From the NCBI GenBank assembly GCA_040404065.1, contig JBBAJM010000001.1: a stretch of 64,000 nt of DNA; one strand, 5' to 3'. Of the stretch, positions 63,601-64,000 are shown one piece after another. Source of the stretch: Fontibacterium sp040404065. Lineage in GTDB: Bacteria; Pseudomonadota; Alphaproteobacteria; Pelagibacterales; Pelagibacteraceae. Position 1 is the first letter of the stretch, and every line of letters starts with the position of its first letter. Below the pieces are notes generated by a model. That model was not told the origin of the DNA. It made no database searches and saw only the letters and a program-made list of their open reading frames with translations. A program made the position numbers and the translations under genes.

Positions 63601-64000
63601 CAGTTAGAACTGTTGGGGTGTCAGAATCCCCAATTGATATTGTATAATTTGTAGATTGAACAGTTCCACCAATATTAACTTGGCTTGGTATAGTTGCTGT
63701 AACTCCGCCTGTAAATGTAGAAGAGCCTCCGCCACTAACTAAAGTAACAGTTCCTATATTACTAAATGTTGTAGCTCCAGCTATTGTGTTGCTTGATCCA
63801 TTAAATACTACGTTGTAAGCATTTAATGTTCCAGTAACCGTTAATCCTGTTGTTGCGGTAACGTTGCCACTAAATGTAACAGACGTTGAAGCTTTTGAAT
63901 CTGATATTGCAATTGTTGCAGCGTTTACTGTACTTGAGAATGTTGTTCCTGCAGATTTAGAAATTGTTATTGTTCCAAGTGCAGTTCCAGATCCAACAGC
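39611..64000 (-). CDS. Giant PATR-repeat surface exoprotein (N-terminus beyond window)
   Basis: One frame stays open from 64000 down to the stop at 39611, giving at least 8129 codons. The first in-window ATG is at 62335, but I read the same frame upstream from there with repeat sequence and no stop to the window edge (1665 bases, 555 codons), so 62335 is not the true start. The protein is rich in Thr, Gly, Ser, Ala and Asn, and I saw no cysteine. It is built from autotransporter-associated beta-strand repeats (PATR, typically L-T-L-S-G-x-N-T-Y-T-G-x-T-T-I). These alternate with units of the form S-L-G-A-N-V-T-T-x-G-x-Q-T-Y-T-G-A-V-T-L. It ends S-A-V-E-T-V-N-A-G-A-I-N without a beta-barrel, so another protein must secrete it, plausibly the TpsB-like one. 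It is presumably an adhesive beta-helical filament; the signal region lies outside the window. Confidence 0.9.
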   Translation of the reverse strand, partial: AVGSGTALGTITISKSAGTTFSSTVNAATIAISDSKASTSVTFSGNVTATTGLTVTGTLNAYNVVFNGSSNTIAGATTFSNIGTVTLVSGGGSSTFTGGVTATIPSQVNIGGTVQSTNYTISIGDSDTPTVLTANTTISAGNGAITLGGTVNGAYTLDVNTTGTTTFSGIIGAGTALTSLTTNTGGTVAINTTAITTTGAQTFNENVTLGSDLTLTSNSSGNITFGGTIESTTSARALTVNTSGTTTFSGTVGATLPYLASVTTNTGGTTAINGGSVRTTGAQTYNDNVTLGADTTLTATTVSFAGTLDSTTSARNLTFGASTGNVTFTGAVGSTLALGTITNVAGELLTFSDGVAATTIANYGTLLFQASSAKTVSANITDNGTTTIQVINSADTTISTITFSGTVVTDTLTIGSSTKSGNALFTGASGVTVNTATTITGGNTATSENSTATFNYALSGSGPVTLDDTTSGGTATIVFDGANSVTIASAIAGASAGEGTISITGTVKTFTGEIGGTSGATNVGAINIAGGQTGTFKNNVAATAITIGTSTTDGTMIIDSAGTPAAITVRGTINGTAVNTGHLTVQNSGGTTFTGIIGGTTRIDALTISQATTFQAAVSATTLSTTAAISNGTTLNISSTSSIGANVTTSSTQLYSGAVTLTANTTLAGSTVTTFVVNGGGFSLAITGNEVINGAISNATSFSVSGTTLLGASVTTTTGGQTYTGAVTLTGSPTLLAPIGTILFSSTLDGANTLTITNSGGANTGDVTFTGAVGGTTSLTGLTITTDVLTAAAIRSTGTLSVTNSGASSITGIISDGATALAVTKLGTGTLTLSGNSTYTGQTTVSAGTLKFAPDAFSMTLSGAFVNNATTEYVGANNATLQLSGSTSGTGIWNITTPLAGSDQWLNRITITGTVTTSGQFTVTNNGNLWFLGSNINSTSPINLNGANTFLRVYGGSSPTIRTGIITGTGAIDFSDAGGGANPITLSVGNDSGTGTFSGVIANSNNTQALNITKAGTGTWTVSGSNTYTGLTTISAGTLKLGATGGATNTPLGTTAAGTVVSTNGTLDLAGYTLGTAEALTLNGTGTSSIGALMNSGSAATYSGLITLGSDSSIIGGTGTINISNVGTITGAGFGLTLGGAQGGTLTSILGTTTGTLTKQDAGTWTLSGNNTYTGTTTVSTGGTLAVTVNNGLGTNGAGTTVASGATLDLQNVTYSTTEALTVNGGTIKTSTGTSSFAGTITLGATSTADVGGTQLTLSGIISGTGFGLTKTSSGILVLSGTNTYTGVTTINAGTLSVGTIGNGGVAGNLGQAASTATNLVLGGGTLSYTGSTATSDRAFTITAGTTGTIFTDAALTLAGATGTTTTGALTKTGTGTLSLTGVNTYSGTTTISAGTLAITGSGSLGSGAYAGAIANSGAFIYSSSSTQTLSGIISGTGTLTKNTDSSSVLTLSNTNTYSGITTISKGTIAITADANLGAAPGSVSATQLTLSGGNLRTTGTFSLATNRGITLGTGGGGIDVVSGTLTYPGAIVGANTFTKYGSGTFVLTGSKTGTAYVVVYQGTFTVEADAPVLTGQTFTGAGSLIIQSSGTSFSPTFEASGLSLVGSTGTAPTEPVSTDGVNRSALMGTLTIGKSGNLGTINISGNITTAGNQTFYGPVTLSANITTTVTSGIINFTGTVNSSNSTPRNLTTSGGTLKLDGIVGATQPLGAISITGALDLNAAITSAASLTVSSTTDLGASVTTSGVQTYSGAVTLSATTTLTGTTITNSSTITGAGSSLTVTGNSVIDGAISGVNIFSVSGTTSLGADVSTTNTQTYSGAVTVNGAARTLTTTGDNVTFSSTVNSDSGGARNLTIATGTAATVQFNGIVGGTYALGAIAITGTSAALDLNAAITSATSLSVSGTSDLGANVTTTGTQTYTGAVTLSTSPTLTTTANTITFSSTVNAVDATDRDLTFATGTGTVTFTGAVGTSFNLGTITNASGQQLTFSDAVTANTIANYGTLLFNATTAKTISPDITDNGTTTVQVISNADSNISLITFSGNIAADTITVGSSAKAGSALFNGTISGTNISVIGGDAASSAENSQATFANTVTVTAISLDNNASTATVTFSGTATTITGTINGAAAGEGTIVVSGTPTFASTIGNSFRPAQLTINGATTFQAAVQTTLLTTTAGSSGTTLDVSGASSIGADFTTSGNQTYTGNVTLTAAGQTLTTTSNGNISFGGTITGAAKHLALNTGLTSGTISVTGAVGSAGNAVQITISQSAGTTFSSTVNATTLTLSDTTGTITFTGALTATTLTTAVKAYNVAINGGGTITNAATFSNTGTLTLGGTTAFTAGVTATSPTTVYLAGTVTAAGTGVINLVGTSATPVSVTANSTVGGTSTGAITLGAATLADNVTLTVGGGAYAANITLSTVTGTAAGLSSNLTINTTGTVSVGTVGTDIGTVTVTQSGGTTFSSTVDAATITLSDSTASANITFSGNVTATTGLSAAAGTAAYNVVFNGSSNTIAGATTFANTGTVTLGNGGDTINFTGGVVATAPSSINLNGTVTAAGTGVITLGDANTGISVGGNSTVGGTSTGAITLGAATLVDGVTLTVGTGIANTLSLSSVTGTASGLSSNLTINTTGTVTVSGAVGTDIGTITVTQSGGTTFSSTVDAATITLSDSTASANITFSGNVTATTGLSAAAGTAAYNVVFNGSSNTIAGATTFANTGTVTLGNGGDTINFTGGVTATVPSQVNIGAIVTATNSNISIGDSNTPTVLTADSTISGNTSGNITLGGTVNGLFALTLNTTGTTTLSGTVGDSSALTSLITNASGTTAINGGSVRTSGSQTYNDNVTLGAGTTLTTTSNGSVSFAGTVTGVQSLSITTNGTGDTTFTGAVGATNSPTSITISTDVLTAADIKSTGTLSVTNTGASSITGIISDGGSALAVTKAGAGTLTLSGANTFTGVTTINLGTLSVATIGNGGVTSGNLGSATNAATNLVLGGGTLQYTGVTASTDRNFTITAGTTGTIEVSTQATDLTISGAAASTSGALTKTGTGRLILSGANAHTGLTTVSAGVLRAANNTALGTTASGTTVASGAALELSGDITIGAEALTLNNTGIGGAGSLRNISGSNSYAGAITLSTSSVRINSDTGSTLTLSGGIDNGAIGLTFGGVGNTIMNTAAIGSGVTKTGAVTKDGSGTLTFNFANAYTGLTLVSDGSLTYGVNDAISSGAVTVNGANAVLALGSYTDTVADITLTAGSITGTGSSTQGILTGTNNIYLTPSTGVTVSVSASLGGSGATLQHTGAGTANLSGYNTYGGATWINASGGVLAITGSGSLSPTSAGVYSNHINIGSGATFKYSSSANQTLQTGTIQGLGNLTKDTDASSVLTLTGTNTYTGVTTINAGTLSVSTIGNGGVAGNLGQATSTATNLVLGGGTLKYTGVTASTDRAFTITNSTTGTFEISSNTADLTISGAAATTSGALTKTGTGRLILSGANAYTGVTTISAGALRASNASALGNISSGTTVADGAALEITSTINAEPLTLNGSGISSGGALRSISGTNTYAGAITQASDSRINSDSGTLTLDVATGSAITGTYNITFGGSGNTTVADPIATSTGTLTKDGSGTLTLSGVNTYTGATTISAGTVAITGSGSLNSGSYAGAIANSGTFIYSSSATQTLSGVISGTGALTKNTSASSVLTLSNTNTYTGVTTINAGTLSVGTIGNGGVAGNLGQATNSASNLVLGGGTLQYTGSTASTDRNFTITAGTTGTFDITTNTLTVSGSAAATTGNLTKTGSGILILTGTNLQTGIVTINAGTLSVGTIGNGGSTSSKLSAATNANTNLVLGNGTLIYTGAGETSDRAFTISAGTTATIDNSATLTLAGATGTTTTGALTKINSGTLNLTGVNTYTGTTTISVGTLAITGSGSLNSGSYAGAIVNNAAFIYSSSATQTLSGVISGTGSLTKDTGSSSVLTLSNTNTYSGITTISAGTISISADTNLGAVPGSVAATQLTLSGGILQTTADLTLDLTLATNRGITLSTGGGTINVNSSTTTIYGGTISGLTTFTKDGAGTFVLTGTKTDNDGTNPTYVIIKQGRYIVRSNNPVIVSQTFTGAGDLVIEPASTSFSTIPLDTLNIKLVDVVSGVPNSGLLGTLTVGKSGNTSRINISGALSTVGNQTFYGPVTLSADIALTTTSGTVWFTDAVNSDNATPKNLTISGGILKLDGIVGGTAPINNITTTNGGTLDLNAAITGAASLTVAGVSDLGADVTTSGGQTYTGAVTVSGTGPRTLTGTTITNSSTLSGGSIALAISGNSSIGGAITSVTNFSVSGTTGIGANVSTTGTQTYTGAVTLNSADRILTTTSASAGDTIVFGSTVNSDGATPRALTLTSGGATPTIRFNGVVGGTNPLGAIAITGALDLNAVIQKTSDSSAGATSLTVSGVSDLGANVNTSGIQTYSGAVTLSGADRTLTGTTITNSSTITGATFSLTETGNAVINGAISGVNIFSVSGTTSLGANVSTTGTQTYTGAVTVNSADRTLTTTGDNVTFTSTVNSDSGGARSLTIATGTAATVQFNGTVGNTYALNAIAITGTNAGLDLRAAITNATSLSVSGPSSLRANVTTTGNSQTYTGPVTLYANDTLTDAGNILFSSTVDGAYSLTIVNTSSGNITFTGAVGGTTPLTGLDITTNTLTAAAIKSTGTLSVNNALASSITGVISDGSTALAVTKSGVGTLTLSGANTYTGGTTISNGVAQAGISSTGSVTNGAFGTGSVTVNTAGAIDLNTYTVSNALTLSGTGYSSSGALYNSHLTTGATASGNITLAGATTIKNSTGSGTLTLSGTIDGAQALTITNSTGPVALNGNVGASTALTSLSVSGASILGANVTTSGTQTYTGAVTLSASPTLTTTANTITFSSTINAVDATDRDLTFGTGTGTATFTGAVGTTFNLGTITNASGQQLTFSDNVTANTIANFGTLLFNATSAKIITPAITDNGTTTIQVINSADGAPGIITFSGNVAADTITIGTTTKAGSALFNGTVTGTNINIVGGDSLEASLGNFASTVTVTAITLDDNTATASATFSGTTATITGTINGLATTEGTITVSGTGKTFASAIGATNPLSTITISAGTTTFNSTVAATTINANSGTTITGAVTATTFGTTAAAYNIAINGGGTITNAATFSNTGTLTLAGTTTFTAGVTATAPSQVNIGGTVQSTNTAISIGDSDTPIVLTANTIISGNTTGNITLGGTINGAYTLDLNSTGTTTLSGIIGASTALTSLTTNTGGITAINTTGITTTGTQTYNDNVTLGANTTLVTTSNGNISFVGTITNVSAQNLILDTGLTSGTISVTGAVGSGTALGTITISKSAGTTFSSTVNAATIAISDSKASTSVTFSGNVTAGTALTVAAGTGAYNVVFNGSSNTIAGATTFSNTGTVTLGNGSDTIAFTGGVVATNPSSINLNGTVTAAGTGVITLGDADTGISVGGNSTVGGTSTGNITLGAATLADGVTLTVGTGIANTLSLSSVTGTVGSTASNLTINTTGAVTVSGTVGTDIGTVTVTQSGGTTFSSSVDAATVTLTATTGTITFTGFVTATTFGTAAAAYNIAINGGGIITNAVTFSNTGTLTLVGVTISGGLEFTGGVTATAPSQVNIGGLFRSTNTPISIGDSNTPTVLTGDTIIFANTAGDVTLGGTVNGAYTLMINTTGTTTLSGIIGGSTALTSLTTNAGGTLAINTTAITTTGAQTFGENVTLGADVTLTSSSSGNISFAGTIESTTSARALTVNTSGATTFSGTVGATSPYLASVTTNAGGTTVINGGSVRTTGAQTYGDAITLGANTTLIGSTITNSSTIAGGGYSLIETGNAVISGNITNITSLSISGTTSLGASVTTTTGGQTYSGAVTLTASPTLTAPSGTILFSSTVDGAYALTVTNSGGANTGDVTFTGAVGGTTALTGLTITTDVLTAAAIKSTGTLSVTNGGTSTITGIISDGASALALTKAGAGTLTLSAANTYTGNTTINAGTLITSAVADTLAINGTITVASGATYQLNETDAVGAITGSGSIVIASGKKLTTTVNGTTSFDGVISGAGNLTKSGSGTLTLSGTNTYSGKTSIAQGTLAISSDSNLGTAPASYVSDQLTIANTMTLSLADGVIINANRGINLGGASIITNAGTGSILSIISGSALTKSGTGTLILSGANTYTGGTTISSGIVQAGISSTGSVTNGAFGTGAVTVSSGAAIDLNSYTVANALSLSGTGYLSSGALYNSHATAGATASGNITLAGATTIKNDTGSGTLTLSGTINGAQVLTITNSTGPVALNGAVGAGTALTSLSVSGASTLGANVTTSGTQTYTGAVTLANSDRTLTGTTITTNSTLDGAYSLTVTGNAVFGDGTGTDTVTLSGTGKNLSVSGTTTLKADVSTSGTQTYTGAVTLATADRTLTGTTITNSNTISGATFSLTETGNSVINGAISGVNIFSVSGTTTLGANVSTSGAQTYTGAVTISGSATTKTLTATSSTITFSSTVDSSTSGANNLTFGAGSGNVIFAGAVGGATNGALGTITNVAGEQLTFSDAVTATTIANYGTLLFNATSAKTISPAITDNGTTTIQIINSADGAPGIITFSGNVAADTITIGTTTKAGSALFNGTVIQGTTTNINVVGGNVSGENSLANFANTVTVTAITLDDNTGTAGVTFSGTGKTITGTINGLAATEGTITVSGATNTFVSIIGGSQRPAQLTINGATTFGAAVSTAALTTTAAISNGTTLDVSGASSIGANVTIASTQTYTGAVTLTANTTLAGSTVTNSSTVDGGGFSLTITGNSSIGGNITNATSFSVSGTTSLGANVTTTNNGQTYSGAVTLTASPTLTAPTGTILFSSTVNGANTLTITNTGGSSTGDVTFTGAVGGTTALTGLTITTDVLTAAAIKSTGTLSVTNIGASTITGIISEGVSALVVTKAGSGTLILSGANSYTGLTTISAGALTAANNTALGTTASGTTVASGAALQLSGTITIGAEALTLNGDGISSGGALRNISGNNTYGGLITLASDSRINSDSGTLTLNKSTDAITGTNFNLTVGGSGNTTVSTIISTGSGTLTKDGSGTLTLSGANTYAGATTISAGVLTAANNTALGTVAGGVTVADGAALQLSGAITIGAEALTLNGTGISSGGALRNISGNNTYGGAITLASNSRINSDSGLLTLDVASGNGITGSYNITFGGANNISVADPIDTSTGTLTKDGSGTLFLSGANNYTGATTISAGIIRASHASAFGTTTGGITVAQGAALELIGGITIATEALTLNGDGIASTGALRNISGNNTYQGTIDISSSASGVRINSDSGILTLSGNINNGSQLLVLGGAGNIVVSGVIGNGAGAVTKTDAGTVTLTGTNAYTGLTTVLAGTLILDQAGVTDVGTVIDNSAAVTVNGGTLQLNDRVEVFDTLTLTSGSVTVGASGNAITANTYLLNPTSGTTHTIYADLGNMFSSPLTMSGSSGTVVTLYGSNSYIGNTTINGGTLKIGANNVMPDSSQVVMANTAGAILDVNGMTDTIGSLSGGGTSGGNITLGTGGALTVNQFSFGIYSGVISGAGSFTKSGYGTLWLNRANTYSGATTITEGEIIVGVTNALPNTALTFTGTSKLLLIFSDVTQDVGSLSGNGVTGAQINLANRSNVLTVTQAVDGTYSGTIIGDGGLTKAGSSTLTLDGSNTYTGKTLINAGIIKIGANNVMPDYSEVVLANTSGVALNVNGKTDTIGSISGGGTTGGNITLGTGGALTVNQFTFGDYAGVISGDGSFTKSSYGVLRLTRVNTYTGATAVTGGDLIIMINGGIPNTALSLTGAARLLLLQDGLSLNVGTLSGDSGALAWLYPNSTLTINQTSDATFAGIIKDNTSGAVTKTGSGTLTLTGGSTYQGLTTVSAGTLNLAANNAITSSVSVVLANTAGVGLNINGTTQTISSLAGGGASGGNVSLGSGGGALTILQRIFSDYSGVISGTGTVTKSGAGVLRLNGASTYTGNTIIAAGDIIIGGNNALPTGSALSFTGNGARLIMVDQNIGQQFSSLSSTSGLTGVGIIAYRTDVFTLSQSGNTNFYGDLIGGFSFVKSGAGTITLSGTRSAVETVNAGAIN
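47821..47944 (-). repeat. 124-base direct repeat, copy A
   Basis: This segment is identical to 63877-64000, 16056 bases away (a multiple of three), in the same orientation and frame of the giant gene. It could serve as a site for recombination that deletes or adds 5352 codons in frame. Confidence 0.75.
55801..56976 (-). repeat. Tandem 588-base (196-codon) module inside the giant gene
   Basis: Two adjacent units start at 55801 and 56389. The first 220 or so bases are identical in the two units, and the rest differs at scattered sites. The period is a multiple of three, so copy number can change without breaking the frame. It encodes a segment ending in A-Y-N-V-V-F-N-G-S-S-N-T-I-A. Confidence 0.8.
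63877..64000 (-). repeat. 124-base direct repeat, copy B, at the window edge
   Basis: This is the second copy of the repeat at 47821-47944. Identity is seen up to the last base of the window and may continue beyond it, so the repeat could be longer. Confidence 0.75.

Noticed and set aside
39611..64000. CRISPR array suggested by dense repeats
   Set aside because: The repeats are coding, of varied length and in one continuous frame, with no uniform direct repeat plus unique spacer pattern.
39611..64000. Classic type Va autotransporter
   Set aside because: The PATR repeats suggest it, but the protein ends in repeat sequence with no beta-barrel domain.
1..64000. Transposons, phage genes, tRNA or rRNA genes
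   Set aside because: I saw no transposase or integrase motif, no flanking terminal repeats, and no convincing tRNA or rRNA sequence on either strand.

Overview
The window is AT-rich and tightly packed: stop/start overlaps of 1-11 bases are common and no gene-free stretch exceeds 300 bases. The gene order TIGR02300-aroA-cmk-rpsA-ihfB-pyrF-trpF-trpB-trpA-accD-folC is a classic alphaproteobacterial backbone. With the AT-rich codon use and small gaps it points to a SAR11 (Pelagibacterales) genome. That is an inference; there is no rRNA or tRNA here to confirm it. The window is not a complete replicon, and both ends cut through genes.

Region 1 (1-25.3 kb) is core genome. It holds a partial Gcw_chp outer-membrane protein, an Lrp/AsnC regulator divergent from a 1-Cys peroxiredoxin, a cysK-metX-osmC sulfur operon, and the long aroA-to-folC operon (4768-14334). 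A convergent minus-strand operon (19748-14331) follows, with a DUF1345 membrane protein, an unknown protein, RmuC, exonuclease I, MsrP/MsrQ and thioredoxin. Next come a domain-inverted photolyase (NewPHL type), a minus-strand envelope operon (23986-21100) whose gaps are filled by two unlisted 39-codon membrane proteins, and a TauE/SafE exporter with a possible 24-aa coupled leader ORF.

Region 2 (25.3-29.8 kb) holds an ATP-grasp ligase, a MOSC protein, a dienelactone hydrolase, small membrane and lipoprotein genes, and an 18-unit MORN-repeat protein.

Region 3 (29.8 kb to the end) is a cell-surface locus. It contains a PapD-like chaperone, four candidate pilin subunits (two clear SCPU proteins beside the chaperone, one beside the giant gene, one beside the usher), a FimD/PapC usher, a TpsB-type POTRA/beta-barrel translocator and a TPR-plus-GT9-like glycosyltransferase. 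It ends in one giant repetitive exoprotein gene that fills 39611-64000 and is still open at the window edge, giving at least 8129 codons. The giant protein carries autotransporter-type (PATR) repeats but ends without a beta-barrel, so I infer that it uses a separate translocator, most simply the TpsB-like protein nearby. Chaperone-usher pilus genes and two-partner-secretion parts are interleaved, which is the most unusual feature of the window.

Other points worth a look are a syntenic but strongly diverged TrpB/TrpA pair with changed catalytic-site residues, the inverted-topology photolyase, several operator-like inverted repeats in divergent intergenic regions, and near-identical long DNA repeats inside the giant gene.
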